A stretch of 64,000 nt of DNA from Croceimicrobium sp963977415 (GCA_963977415.1 CAXBOS010000003.1:1-64000), one strand, 5' to 3'. Positions 1-8,061 are shown, numbered from the stretch's first letter. The notes: generated by a model from the sequence alone, not told the origin. A program made the numbers and translations.

Positions 1-46
1 ATTAAACTCAGCCCTGGGGTGTTCTGTCTGCCAGATTTTTGGCGTG

Positions 47-61
47 TTGTGACCTCGGAAG
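47..61. repeat. Left attachment-site core (att direct repeat)
   Basis: The sequence ttgtgacctcggaag here is identical to 41343-41357, where it is the 3' end of tRNA-Arg. The bases on either side differ between the two copies, as expected for an integration crossover core. Bases 1-46 should therefore be host chromosome. Confidence 0.88.
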
Positions 62-121
62 TTATCCATATCGCGCTAAAAATCAATTACATATATGTTC
101 TTTTGGTAAAACGTGGGCAGT

Positions 122-481
122 TTACTTCCCTAAACCCTCGTTAAACTCTTCTACTAGAGAATCCCATTTTTTTAAAAATTCCTCTACCCTACCCGACTCA
201 ATACTTGATCCTGTGAGGCTAATATTTAACTGAATCGGTTGACGCGAAGTTTTATGGTAGCTCGCTTGATCCTCAGCCATAGCGAACGATTGATTCGCAT
301 TAACATCAAAAGTGTATTCTAGTTTTTCCGATAAAATGGTCAAGTCGGAAACCTTCCAGTTACCGTCTTTCAACTTTTTTTGAATGGCCCTTTGCGTCAA
401 ACCCAGCCAGTTAGACAAATCAGCGGTGCCTACGCCTGTTTGCTCTAGTGCTTCTCTTACTTGGTCGGATACGTTAATCAT
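122..481 (-). CDS. Probable prophage repressor, helix-turn-helix protein
   Basis: A 119-residue protein starting MINVSDQV. Residues about 5-50 read as a helix-turn-helix of the Cro/CI type (TADLSNWLGLTQRAIQKKL), and the rest has no recognised domain. It is the only leftward gene at the left end and diverges from the early genes, the standard place for a lysogeny repressor. The ATG at 481 is chosen over an upstream in-frame ATG at 526 because a TAAATTTG -7-like box (488-495, minus strand) lies just upstream of it; this would give an almost leaderless mRNA. TTCGC half-sites in the divergent region could be its own operators. The repressor role is inferred from fold and position. Confidence 0.68.
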   Translation of the reverse strand: MINVSDQVREALEQTGVGTADLSNWLGLTQRAIQKKLKDGNWKVSDLTILSEKLEYTFDVNANQSFAMAEDQASYHKTSRQPIQLNISLTGSSIESGRVEEFLKKWDSLVEEFNEGLGK

Positions 482-634
482 AATAGACAAATTTAGAACT
501 GTTTGTTCGCTGATTTTCAATCGCATGCGTAAATTTTATACGCAATACACGTAAAATTCCTTCGCTATTATTTGGTAGAGCGAATTTTTCTTTCGTATTT
601 AGCGAAACGAAATCGAAACGGAAAAGAAACAAAA
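482..634. promoter_or_regulatory. Divergent lysogeny/early control region with TTCGC sites
   Basis: This non-coding stretch lies between the leftward repressor and the rightward early genes. It holds several TTCGC/GCGAA half-sites: GTTCGC at 505-510, TTCGC at 561-565, GCGAA at 580-584 and GCGAA at 602-606, with 561-565 and 580-584 in inverted orientation. A minus-strand TAAATTTG box lies at 488-495. The same half-sites recur at 18358-18386 and 39175-39241. Operator function is inferred. Confidence 0.55.
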
Positions 635-925
635 ATGTTAAAATCAAATCCCGTAGGCAATAGGGAATTACCCCCAAGAGGTGTAGACTTTAAAAGAGAG
701 ATGGAAGAGCTATTTCTAGACTATGAAGTGCAGCCAAAGGAATATAAAGATCGTATCGCGAAAACAGGCCAGATAAGTGTGCAGTATGTACGAAAATGGT
801 TTCGCGAAAAAAGGTTTGTAAACGAGGACATTGAAAAAGCCGCATGGGCTGAATTAGCGAAAGCTAAGTTAGAGTTTGATGCAAAAGCGGAAAGCCGTGT
901 GACCAAACTGAAAAAACTCAACTAA
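635..925 (+). CDS. Small early phage protein
   Basis: A 96-residue basic, mostly helical protein (MLKSNPVG...). It is the first rightward gene after the repressor, so its position is that of a Cro-like or early regulatory gene. The middle segment (ISVQYVRKWFREKRFVNED) resembles the recognition part of a helix-turn-helix, but this is only suggestive. The ATG at 635 is preferred to an in-frame upstream start because it follows an A-rich stretch after the control region. Its stop overlaps the next start by 1 nt, indicating translational coupling. Confidence 0.6.
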   Translation: MLKSNPVGNRELPPRGVDFKREMEELFLDYEVQPKEYKDRIAKTGQISVQYVRKWFREKRFVNEDIEKAAWAELAKAKLEFDAKAESRVTKLKKLN

Positions 926-1491
926 TGGAACTAATCGAAACACCTATACCGGCAGGATTACTCGATAATGGTATCGAGATCTTTTTTCAAAAAGGGAAGC
1001 TTTATGCAACCTACCTCGGGAGGAATTGGGAATTTAAAGATCTGCCCAGTGATAAACTGGCTGAGCTTGAAAGCCTAATGGAAGAGGATGTTGCAGCCAT
1101 GCAAATCCTAGAAGAAAAGGGGCCTTCGCTTATGGCTGATAAACTCTTTATCTACTATAAGTGCCGGTGTGGTGGTTTCGACATGCACAGCGATATAGAA
1201 AATGGCCAACTAAGCGTTGAGGCTTGGAACTGCAAGTGCAACGGATCTTGCATTTTAGAAAGTCATTTTAGAAAATCGGTTCAAGCGGAAAACGGCCATT
1301 TAAGTCCCCGCGAAATGGAAGTGATACGCACACTTTGCTCTCACCCCTTCCCTACAAACTGCGCTGCCGCAGATATGCTAAACATAAGCCCAAAAACACT
1401 AGACAATCATCGTCAGAGTGTTTTTTATAAAACCTCCTGCCGAAGCATTCAAGAATTAACGGCCATGGCCAATAATAAAGGTTGGATATGA
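925..1491 (+). CDS. LuxR-type HTH regulator with Cys-rich segment
   Basis: A 188-residue protein. The C-terminal 60 residues form a GerE/LuxR-type helix-turn-helix (LSPREMEVIRTLCSHPF then AADMLNISPKTLDNHRQSVF). Upstream lies a Cys cluster (C80, C82, C103, C105, C109) that could bind a metal. No response-regulator receiver domain is present. Similar LuxR-tailed proteins are known in Bacteroidota prophages. Because the late operons share a TGTCCTTTT element with no obvious host counterpart, this protein is a candidate late-gene activator, but that is only inference. The stop overlaps the next start (ATGA). Confidence 0.72.
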   Translation: MELIETPIPAGLLDNGIEIFFQKGKLYATYLGRNWEFKDLPSDKLAELESLMEEDVAAMQILEEKGPSLMADKLFIYYKCRCGGFDMHSDIENGQLSVEAWNCKCNGSCILESHFRKSVQAENGHLSPREMEVIRTLCSHPFPTNCAAADMLNISPKTLDNHRQSVFYKTSCRSIQELTAMANNKGWI

Positions 1492-1856
1492 GCACAGTTG
1501 AAGTAACCATGCGCTTTCAGGATACTCAATACGAGATAAAGGGAAATGAAGTACAAGTGCCAAAAGCCATGCTTCGGATTATTGTAAAAAAGGTGAAGGC
1601 CCGCATTGCTCAGCGTGAAGCGGCTTACAAGTCTTGCCAGCGATACCTGCAGCACGAAAAAAGCATCTTCGAGATTAACAGGCGCTTAGAGTACATCCGC
1701 AAGCAAGATCTAGATACTGGACTGGAAGCGCTCATTAAGCTTTTCCCCCTCATTAAATCATTAACCCCGCCAGTGCGAAGTGCTCACTACGCAAGCTATC
1801 ACGCTTTTTTGCATGAGCTACACCGCTGGATTCTAAACTCATATAAGCATGAATAG
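1488..1856 (+). CDS. Hypothetical early phage protein
   Basis: 122 residues, start MSTVEVTMRF. The ATG overlaps the TGA of the LuxR-type gene, so it is chosen over a TTG two codons upstream. The central part (about 30-60) is strongly basic and helical (VKKVKARIAQREAAYKSC), with no domain I recognise. It sits in the tightly packed early operon. Confidence 0.55.
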   Translation: MSTVEVTMRFQDTQYEIKGNEVQVPKAMLRIIVKKVKARIAQREAAYKSCQRYLQHEKSIFEINRRLEYIRKQDLDTGLEALIKLFPLIKSLTPPVRSAHYASYHAFLHELHRWILNSYKHE

Positions 1857-2013
1857 TCAAGCAAAATCTAAAACCATCTTCTTCTTCCAATTATGGGTAG
1901 TGATTTTAATAAGCATTGGTATTTGCATCGGTGCAATTGCCCTATTCCATTGGATTATAGAAAACTATGTGGGAATTGAAAATCTACAGGCCCTGGATAG
2001 CCTGAGTCGCTAA
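1849..2013 (+). CDS. Small single-pass membrane protein
   Basis: A 54-residue ORF (MNSQAKSKTIFFF...) overlapping the end of the previous gene by 8 nt. Residues about 10-38 form one long hydrophobic helix (FFQLWVVILISIGICIGAIA), so it is probably an inner-membrane protein. Size and position suggest an early accessory function such as exclusion or host-membrane interaction. The function is unknown. Confidence 0.5.
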   Translation: MNSQAKSKTIFFFQLWVVILISIGICIGAIALFHWIIENYVGIENLQALDSLSR

Positions 2014-2027
2014 ACACTCAAATCAAC

Positions 2028-2050
2028 AGCCCCTTTACCAGGAAGGGGCT
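2028..2050 (+). terminator. Hairpin, possible weak terminator or attenuator
   Basis: AGCCCCTT (2028-2035) and AAGGGGCT (2043-2050) form a perfect 8-bp stem with a 7-nt loop. The following T-run (2060-2065) starts about 9 nt downstream, so termination would be weak. It lies between the small membrane protein gene and the gene at 2073. Confidence 0.4.
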
Positions 2051-2072
2051 TAAACCTAATTTTTTCATAAAT

Positions 2073-2408
2073 ATGAATACCTCATTAAACAGCGAGGCTA
2101 AATTTTTAGCCCCCAAACTGCCCACAAAAAGCAAAGCGATTTTGCCGCAGAAATACCGCGATCAAGTAGGCCAAGAATTTAGATGGAAAGGCCATTTATT
2201 CTGTGATATTAACGAAAAACCCTTTATAGCTAAGGTTTTAGACGTGCGCTTAAGTAACAAAACCATGAGTGACGTGGAGAATAAGCACAAGCGCTGGGCG
2301 GGTGTGGAATACTTAATTCACAACCCACGCACCAAGCAAAGACGCTGGACACTGCCCTTTAAAATTGAAGAAATCGACTTAAGTAAACAGGAGGTGCGCC
2401 ATGACTAA
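2073..2408 (+). CDS. Hypothetical early phage protein
   Basis: 111 residues, basic, with no recognised domain. The second half (HKRWAGVEYLIHNPRTKQRRW) is rich in Arg, Lys and Trp, which suggests nucleic-acid contact. It ends 8 nt inside the next gene, so the two are probably translationally coupled. Confidence 0.55.
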   Translation: MNTSLNSEAKFLAPKLPTKSKAILPQKYRDQVGQEFRWKGHLFCDINEKPFIAKVLDVRLSNKTMSDVENKHKRWAGVEYLIHNPRTKQRRWTLPFKIEEIDLSKQEVRHD

Positions 2409-2856
2409 GCAAGAGGAAGATCTAGGCTTTGACCCTAACCAACTGAGGCTGGATGAAGAGATTGCTAAAATGGAAAAGGAAAAACAACGACTTACTAACG
2501 AGTTGAAAAGTTTGAACACGCATGGCTTTTTTGCCCGATTAGATAGAGATAGAACTGGTTATTATTTTCCAACGATAAACTCTAAAAAAGACAAGGGAGA
2601 TTTTATCATCGTTACCAACTTTATTATGACCCCCCTATCAGTGGTAAGTGAGAATGGAACTCCGTTAGTTTATATACATAATGGGTTGGTAAAACCAGAG
2701 ATTATTGAAATACCATCGAAGAGATTAAAAAATCTCACCAGTTTTAAAACCTTCATGTTTGAACGTGGCCCTTATTTTTTTGATGGTACTCAGAAGCATT
2801 TTGACGCTATACTGAATTCAATGCCACTCCTAGCAAAAATCAAAGATCCATCATGA
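2401..2856 (+). CDS. Stand-alone copy of a domain of the phage primase/ATPase
   Basis: 151 residues. Residues 12-38 look like a coiled coil. Residues about 41-145 clearly match residues about 109-212 of the 750-residue protein at 4532: both have DRTGYYF, TNFxMTPL, NGLxxPE, IExPSK, SFKTFxFERGPYFFDG in the same order. The copy stops before the Walker A ATPase region, so it keeps only this one domain. It may be a free regulatory or substrate-binding version, or the remnant of a duplication. The frame is intact and the gene overlaps its downstream neighbour by 4 nt, which argues that it is expressed. Confidence 0.7.
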   Translation: MTKQEEDLGFDPNQLRLDEEIAKMEKEKQRLTNELKSLNTHGFFARLDRDRTGYYFPTINSKKDKGDFIIVTNFIMTPLSVVSENGTPLVYIHNGLVKPEIIEIPSKRLKNLTSFKTFMFERGPYFFDGTQKHFDAILNSMPLLAKIKDPS

Positions 2857-3041
2857 CGCGCCTTTACGACTTCACCGAACTGCAGCTGATTATAAAGAGC
2901 TGTAAATCTAAAAATGATCTCTTCAACTGTATGGAAGCTATTAAGACCATCATGTTTGACTATAGTCTTGACCAGATCAAGTGGCTAAAAACCCTTTTCA
3001 ATTTTCAAAACAACCTTTTAAGAACTAAAAATGAGCGATAG
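2853..3041 (+). CDS. Hypothetical small phage protein
   Basis: 62 residues, mostly helical (LYDFTELQLIIKSCKSKNDL...). It starts 4 nt before the previous stop and overlaps the tiny ORF at 3031. No recognised domain. Confidence 0.45.
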   Translation: MTRLYDFTELQLIIKSCKSKNDLFNCMEAIKTIMFDYSLDQIKWLKTLFNFQNNLLRTKNER

Positions 3042-3099
3042 AAATAAACGAATCGAGCAACGTAAAATCTGCCACGAAAAAATAAAGGAAATTCAATAA
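3031..3099 (+). CDS. Possible 22-residue micro-ORF
   Basis: ATG at 3031 within the end of the previous gene, encoding a 22-residue, highly charged peptide with one Cys. Evidence is limited to its overlap with the preceding gene in a tightly packed operon; it may not be a true gene. Confidence 0.2.
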   Translation: MSDRNKRIEQRKICHEKIKEIQ

Positions 3100-3102
3100 T
3101 TC

Positions 3103-3237
3103 ATGAATAAGGAGGAGACCTTGACTAACCTGACAGAGCACAACTGGAACCTATTCATGGACCATTTAGAGGAAGATTTGAATTTCATTAAGCGAATCAA
3201 TGAGTTTAATAAAAAGGTTTCCAACTATGCTGATTAA
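3103..3237 (+). CDS. Hypothetical 44-residue protein
   Basis: ORF from ATG 3103 to TAA 3235-3237 (MNKEETLTNLTEHNWN...), acidic and helical. It fills the gap between the micro-ORF and the gene at 3227 and overlaps the latter by 11 nt, consistent with the gene packing here. Function unknown. Confidence 0.4.
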   Translation: MNKEETLTNLTEHNWNLFMDHLEEDLNFIKRINEFNKKVSNYAD

Positions 3238-3454
3238 GATGGTTAAACTCGGAATGGAAATGCGGCAAAAACAAAAACGCTTTTTCGCCCTCACTAAAGA
3301 AGCTCGAAAAATGGGCTTTCACCCAGACCTCACAAAGGAGCGCGATAAGGTTCTTGCCGAAAGTAAAAAGCTAGAGGCAGAGTTTGATACCCTTTGTCAT
3401 ACGATTCTCGCTGAAGAAGAAGCAAAAAAGTCGCCTAAACTCTTCGAACTATGA
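3227..3454 (+). CDS. Hypothetical small phage protein
   Basis: 75 residues from ATG 3227 (MLIKMVKLGMEMRQKQ...). It is basic and helical, and the second half looks like a coiled coil (ERDKVLAESKKLEAEFDTL). It overlaps the primase start by 4 nt, indicating coupling to primase translation. No recognised domain. Confidence 0.5.
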   Translation: MLIKMVKLGMEMRQKQKRFFALTKEARKMGFHPDLTKERDKVLAESKKLEAEFDTLCHTILAEEEAKKSPKLFEL

Positions 3455-4527
3455 TTTCGCAAGCTAGCATTGAGAAAATATTGGAAGCAGCCCTGGTTGA
3501 AGAAGTGATTGGTGATTGCGTTGATCTTAAAAAAGCGGGGAGCAATTACAGTGCTTTATCGCCTTTTGTTAATGAGAAATCGCCCAGCTTTATGGTAAGT
3601 CCTTCTAAGCAAATATGGAAATGCTTTAGCAGCGGTAAAGGGGGTAATAATGCAGCAAGTTTTCTAATGGAGTATAAAAACATGACCTACCCCGAGGCTT
3701 TAAAAACCTTGGCCGATCGGTATAATATTCAATTGGAGTTTGAAAACATCCCCGAAAAATCAGACGAAAAGAAAGAGTTTGAGAGTCGTTGCGAAAAGGT
3801 GCTGCAGTATGCCAATAATGCTTTTATGAAGTTTTTAGCCATGGGTGCGGAAGATCAAAGCCCTGCCCTAAAGTATTTAAGAGTTAACCGTGGTTTATCA
3901 GAAGAAACTTTAATCGAATGGCAGTTGGGCTTTGCGCCAGATGCATGGCAATCGCTTACTCAGAACTTTATAGACAAAGGATACTTTACCGAAGCTGAAC
4001 ATCTTGGCTTGACCAAAAATAGCAAGGGAAACAATTATGATGTTTATCGCAACCGGATCATTTTCCCTATACACGATCACCTTGGTAAGCTTGTAGGCTT
4101 TGGAGGCAGGACATTGGATCCTACTGAAAAGGCCAAATACATAAACAGTAAGGAGAGCGACTTCTATTCTAAAATGACCATCCTTTATGGTTTGCACCGC
4201 GCTGTTAAAGCTATTAAGGAAGAGGGAAAGGTTTATTTAACCGAAGGCTATACCGATGTAATTGCTATGCATCAGGCAGGAATTAAAAACACGGTGGCCA
4301 CATGCGGCACCAGCTTAACGGTGGAACATGCTCGTCTGCTTTCTCGCTTTACAAAACATGTAGTGCTGCTGCGAGATGGTGATGAAGCTGGTAAAAAAGC
4401 GGCTGCTAGAGATCTTAATAATTTAATGAAGAAAGGATTTAGAGTGGAAGTATGCACCCTTCCTGAAGGCGAAGATCCTGATTCATTATGCAGAAAAATG
4501 ACCAGCGAAGAGCTGATCCTCGATTAA
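3451..4527 (+). CDS. DnaG-like primase, CHC2-like and TOPRIM domains, truncated
   Basis: A 358-residue primase that makes RNA primers for phage DNA replication. Residues 1-95 match the DnaG zinc-binding domain (NEKSPSFMVSPSKQIWKCF, GKGG), but of the usual Cys-His-Cys-Cys ligands only C58 remains (S37, V40, S61). A Zn-free version like this is, from memory, also seen in chromosomal DnaG of Flavobacteriia. The TOPRIM catalytic residues are intact: EGYTD with E265, and DGDEAG at 309-314. At 358 residues it is much shorter than a bacterial DnaG (about 600-650). The missing end of the polymerase core seems to lie at the start of the next gene, in another frame. Confidence 0.88.
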   Translation: MISQASIEKILEAALVEEVIGDCVDLKKAGSNYSALSPFVNEKSPSFMVSPSKQIWKCFSSGKGGNNAASFLMEYKNMTYPEALKTLADRYNIQLEFENIPEKSDEKKEFESRCEKVLQYANNAFMKFLAMGAEDQSPALKYLRVNRGLSEETLIEWQLGFAPDAWQSLTQNFIDKGYFTEAEHLGLTKNSKGNNYDVYRNRIIFPIHDHLGKLVGFGGRTLDPTEKAKYINSKESDFYSKMTILYGLHRAVKAIKEEGKVYLTEGYTDVIAMHQAGIKNTVATCGTSLTVEHARLLSRFTKHVVLLRDGDEAGKKAAARDLNNLMKKGFRVEVCTLPEGEDPDSLCRKMTSEELILD

Positions 4528-4531
4528 GACT

Positions 4532-6784
4532 ATGACCAAAGCAATTAAAAAATACCTCGAAGGCCATACCGAAGACGCGATACTGTTTTTTAGTAAGCAA
4601 AAATTAGAAGCTGCTGAAGATCCACATGCCAAGCAAATAGCCACTAACGAAGTAAGTGAGCTACTGGCAAGCATTGATGGGGACATTATGCGCGAGAGCT
4701 ACATTGATGAAATATGCAAGGTGGTTAAATGGATTAAAAAGCCACAGCTAAAAAAGGAGCTCGGTATTGTAGAAGCGAAGAAGGCTGAAAAAGACTCGAT
4801 GCGTAAGGAAAGCTTTATGGATAAGCTGCCTCGGCATCAGCGTCACAGTTTAAGCAAGTTTGGCTTTTACAGCAAGGAAGACGGTGATCGCACTGGGTAT
4901 TACTTCCGCACTGGGCAGGGTGCCGATGGAGAGAGTAACTTTCATTCCATTACCAACTTTGTAATGACTCCCCTTTTCCATAAGTACGACCAGGATGATA
5001 ACACTCGTATTGTGCGTATCAATAACGGACTAATGGAACCGGAAGTAATAGAGCTGCCCTCAAAAGCGCTTATAAGTGTGGAAAGTTTTAAAACCTTCCT
5101 TTTTGAGCGAGGCCCTTACTTTTTCGACGGCAGTAAAATTCATCTCGACAAGCTTAATAAATTCTACCTCTTCGAATTTCCAAAGGCTTTCGAGCTTAAA
5201 ACCTTGGGATGGCAGCATGAAGGGTTCTTCGCCTTTTACAATATCGCCTTTAACGGAAAGCTAACGCATTACAATGAGGCTGGATTGGTAAAGCATAAAG
5301 ATCAAAACTTTTTTAGTCCAGCTAGTTCTGACATTTATAAAAACTACCGCCAAGATGGAGATGACGACCAGTACGAAAACGACAAATACTTAAAATACCA
5401 GCCGGCTGAAATTGACTTTAGCGAATGGGCTACTTTAATGAATCAAGCCTATGGAGAACATGCAAAAGCTGCGGTCGCATGGGTTTTAATATGCCTGTTT
5501 AAGGACATTGTTTTTAAAGTCGATAACAATGCGCCCTTTCTGTATAGCTATGGTCCTTCTCAGTCGGGTAAGAGTAAGTTTCACCAAAGTGTTAGCAATC
5601 TATTTTTTAAAGAAATGCCCGCCTTTAACCTAAACAGCGGGACCGACTTTGCCTTTGCTCAAAGGATGAGCCGCTTTAAAAACTGCCCCATTGAATTCAA
5701 CGAGTTTAATGATGATGTGGTAAAGAATGAATGGTTTGAAGCTATAAAAGGAGCTTATGACGGTGAAGGTAGAGAACGTGGACGCGGCATGAGCAAACGT
5801 AGGACGGAAACGCAAAAAGTAAACGGACTAATAATGCTTGCAGGGCAATATTTAAGTACTCGCGATGACAACTCGGTATTATCACGATCCATCCTTCGCA
5901 GTTTCAAAAAGCTAATGAATCGTCCCGAGGCAATGACTATAGCTTTTAACCGTCTCAAAGAGTTAGAAAAAAAGGGATTAAGCTCCATACTTACCGATCT
6001 GCTAGTCTTTCGCTCGGAGGTGCAAGAAAAGTACCCACAAGAATTTAATTCTACGATGAAAAGCATGTCGGCCAGCATTCGCAGAATGGGCGATCAGTTT
6101 AATGAGCGTGTACTTCGAAACTATGTGGCTTTACTAACTATGTACGGCATCATTTCGAGAAGTTTTGAGTTGCCTTGGAAGCTGGAAGAATATCGAGAGT
6201 GGATTCAGAATGAAATTGTGGACATCAGTCAAATGATATCCAATACCGATGTTCTGGTCGATTTTTGGAAAACACTGGAAGCCTTGTTTGAAAGAGGCGA
6301 GTTAAAAGAAGGGGCTCACTTTAAAATTGAAGAAGAGCAAAAAGTTAAATACCACCACAAAGGCAAAGAAACCAAGTATAAAGAATATGCTGAACCGCGC
6401 AAGATCCTTTATCTGCGCCTTAGCATGGTTCGGGATGAGTTTGCTAAATGGAAGAAACAAGTAGGTGGAACAGCGATGGACTTAACCAGTTTAACCAGCT
6501 ATTTGAAAGACCGCGACTACTATATCGGCTACTGCGATGGCACCACCTTCCACCGCTTTAAGAGATCGGAAAACGGAGAAGTAAGAAGAATGGCTTTTTC
6601 CACTAGCGGACATATGTTCGATTACGATCAACTAGGCATTAACCTACTGCGTCACGATGACGATTTAAGCGACCCATCGCCGCAAGGAAAAGCAGCGCTA
6701 AAGGAAGCTATCGATAAAGCGAAACAGTTAGAATTAGATAAACCACTGGGCGAAAGTCCATTTGATACCAACGATAAATTTTAA
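4532..6784 (+). CDS. Primase C-terminal segment fused to a phage replication ATPase/helicase
   Basis: 750 residues. Residues 1-85 resemble the part of DnaG that follows TOPRIM (KKYLEGHTEDAILFF, ESYIDEICKVVKWIKK), i.e. the piece missing from the upstream primase. Residues 109-212 form a domain duplicated in the protein at 2401. A P-loop lies at 341-348 (GPSQSGKS), followed by an acidic NEFND that may be Walker B and Arg-rich segments (GRERGRGMSKRR), as in helicases of phage and plasmid replication proteins. It probably unwinds DNA beside the primase. It starts 4 nt after the primase stop in the +1 frame. The N-terminal reading is inference from local similarity; the ATPase call is firmer. Confidence 0.8.
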   Translation: MTKAIKKYLEGHTEDAILFFSKQKLEAAEDPHAKQIATNEVSELLASIDGDIMRESYIDEICKVVKWIKKPQLKKELGIVEAKKAEKDSMRKESFMDKLPRHQRHSLSKFGFYSKEDGDRTGYYFRTGQGADGESNFHSITNFVMTPLFHKYDQDDNTRIVRINNGLMEPEVIELPSKALISVESFKTFLFERGPYFFDGSKIHLDKLNKFYLFEFPKAFELKTLGWQHEGFFAFYNIAFNGKLTHYNEAGLVKHKDQNFFSPASSDIYKNYRQDGDDDQYENDKYLKYQPAEIDFSEWATLMNQAYGEHAKAAVAWVLICLFKDIVFKVDNNAPFLYSYGPSQSGKSKFHQSVSNLFFKEMPAFNLNSGTDFAFAQRMSRFKNCPIEFNEFNDDVVKNEWFEAIKGAYDGEGRERGRGMSKRRTETQKVNGLIMLAGQYLSTRDDNSVLSRSILRSFKKLMNRPEAMTIAFNRLKELEKKGLSSILTDLLVFRSEVQEKYPQEFNSTMKSMSASIRRMGDQFNERVLRNYVALLTMYGIISRSFELPWKLEEYREWIQNEIVDISQMISNTDVLVDFWKTLEALFERGELKEGAHFKIEEEQKVKYHHKGKETKYKEYAEPRKILYLRLSMVRDEFAKWKKQVGGTAMDLTSLTSYLKDRDYYIGYCDGTTFHRFKRSENGEVRRMAFSTSGHMFDYDQLGINLLRHDDDLSDPSPQGKAALKEAIDKAKQLELDKPLGESPFDTNDKF

Positions 6785-6787
6785 ACG

Positions 6788-7060
6788 ATGAATAAAAAAC
6801 TTATTGAGGCCGTGCAAGCCTTCAACAAGCTATATCCTATCGGAACCCAATTGATTTTAGTTGACGATATGGGAATAGAACATAAACGCAAATTAGTTAG
6901 TAAAGCTTGGATTGTAGGAAGTCATTCTGCTATAGCAAAATTCGAAGGCTTATCTGGTGGATACGATATAAAGCGTGTCAAACAAGTCTTAAAATACAAG
7001 ACTAACGATTTAGGGATGTCGTATTTAGTTCCTGCAGATGCTAATGGTATTGCTCTATAA
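6788..7060 (+). CDS. Hypothetical small phage protein
   Basis: 90 residues, start MNKKLIEAVQAFNKL, 3 nt after the helicase stop. It contains a short beta-rich stretch (GTQLILVDDMGIEHKRKLVS) but no recognised domain. It lies between helicase and SSB in the replication operon. Confidence 0.55.
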   Translation: MNKKLIEAVQAFNKLYPIGTQLILVDDMGIEHKRKLVSKAWIVGSHSAIAKFEGLSGGYDIKRVKQVLKYKTNDLGMSYLVPADANGIAL

Positions 7061-7080
7061 ATAATAACTGATCTTAAACG

Positions 7081-7422
7081 ATGAACACATGGAAATTCTT
7101 TGGACACCTTGGCAACAACGCCACAGAGTCTTTAAGCAACGGAAACAAGATTTTAAATTTTAGTGTGGCGATTAATCGCGGCTACTACGACCAAGCAGGT
7201 AATTGGCAAGAACGAACACAGTGGGTGCGCGTGAGTAGGTTCTACGATTTAAAAGTGGATCTAAGCAAGAAGCTGGAAAAGCTGAAAAAGGGAGTATTTG
7301 TGATTATTGAGGGCGATCCTTCTGCAAGTGCTTATCTAAATAATAGCCAACAGCCTTCTGCCAGCTTAGATGTAACGGCTAGTGCGATTAAGGCTATAAA
7401 CACCCCTCCCAACAATGGCTGA
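7081..7422 (+). CDS. ssb: Single-stranded DNA-binding protein
   Basis: 113 residues with the OB-fold pattern of bacterial SSB: GHLGNNATESLSNGNKILNF, then FSVAINRGYYDQAGNWQERT, QWVRVSRF, and EGDPSASAYLN. It coats single-stranded DNA during replication and recombination. The acidic C-terminal tail of host SSBs (DDDIPF-type) is absent; the protein ends in a neutral INTPPNNG, so it may not recruit host partners in the usual way. It lies next to the phage primase and helicase. Confidence 0.88.
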   Translation: MNTWKFFGHLGNNATESLSNGNKILNFSVAINRGYYDQAGNWQERTQWVRVSRFYDLKVDLSKKLEKLKKGVFVIIEGDPSASAYLNNSQQPSASLDVTASAIKAINTPPNNG

Positions 7423-7570
7423 TGTAAAGAAAAGCTTGGAGCTCGAGCATATTGAAACGGTGGAAGAAGCGCTGGAAATATTAACTACCAGTGGATATCA
7501 TCACAGCACTTTAATTGGAAAGCTTAATCAACTAATTGGCTATTTAATAGCTAATGAAGAAATTAAATAA
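7415..7570 (+). CDS. Hypothetical 51-residue protein
   Basis: ATG 7415 overlaps the end of ssb; TAA at 7568-7570. The peptide (MADVKKSLELEHIETVEEA...) is acidic and helical. Overlap with ssb suggests translational coupling. Function unknown. Confidence 0.45.
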   Translation: MADVKKSLELEHIETVEEALEILTTSGYHHSTLIGKLNQLIGYLIANEEIK

Positions 7571-7575
7571 TTATC

Positions 7576-8061
7576 ATGAAAATAACTGATTTGAAGAGAG
7601 GCCAGATGTTTAAGACAGCTCGCCAAAAAAAATATAGAAGATTTTTAGAAGCTGAAACTTTAGATTGTGATAATATGCCAACTAAGTATAAGGGCAAATT
7701 GCTTGTTGCTTATGACAATTGCAAGGAAATGATTTGTGAACCTGAACTAGAAGTAAAAGTAACCGAAAACTGCTATCTCCCAATTAAAGGATATGGTAAA
7801 TCGTATAGCACTGGGCTAGACAAAATTCAAGTGGAAATATCCGGTACCAAAACAAATATTGCCCGATTTTTAAAAGACGGTAATAGCTTAATTTATGTTT
7901 TCTGCATTCAAAACCTAGAAGGCTGTTATATTGATTTAGATGTCAGAACCATAGAGGACTTTCCAGAAATCCACTGGGAAAAGATGGTTAAGGAAGGCTT
8001 GCAGATTTTAGAGGCCCACATAAAAGAAAATCAATCAGCTTATACCAAATTTATTCAATAG
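7576..8061 (+). CDS. Hypothetical phage protein
   Basis: 161 residues with no recognised domain. The first half has several Cys (C36, C51, C57) and a beta-rich look; the end is an amphipathic helix. The gene is followed directly by the small zinc-ribbon ORF at 8062. Confidence 0.5.
   Translation: MKITDLKRGQMFKTARQKKYRRFLEAETLDCDNMPTKYKGKLLVAYDNCKEMICEPELEVKVTENCYLPIKGYGKSYSTGLDKIQVEISGTKTNIARFLKDGNSLIYVFCIQNLEGCYIDLDVRTIEDFPEIHWEKMVKEGLQILEAHIKENQSAYTKFIQ

Noticed and set aside
39..233. Rightward ORF over the left prophage end
   Set aside because: It spans the att core and runs antisense to the repressor gene; no independent coding evidence.
4517..4531. Certain programmed frameshift between primase and helicase genes
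   Set aside because: No slippery heptamer or stimulatory structure is evident; the second gene has its own ATG. Kept only as one of two explanations in the findings.
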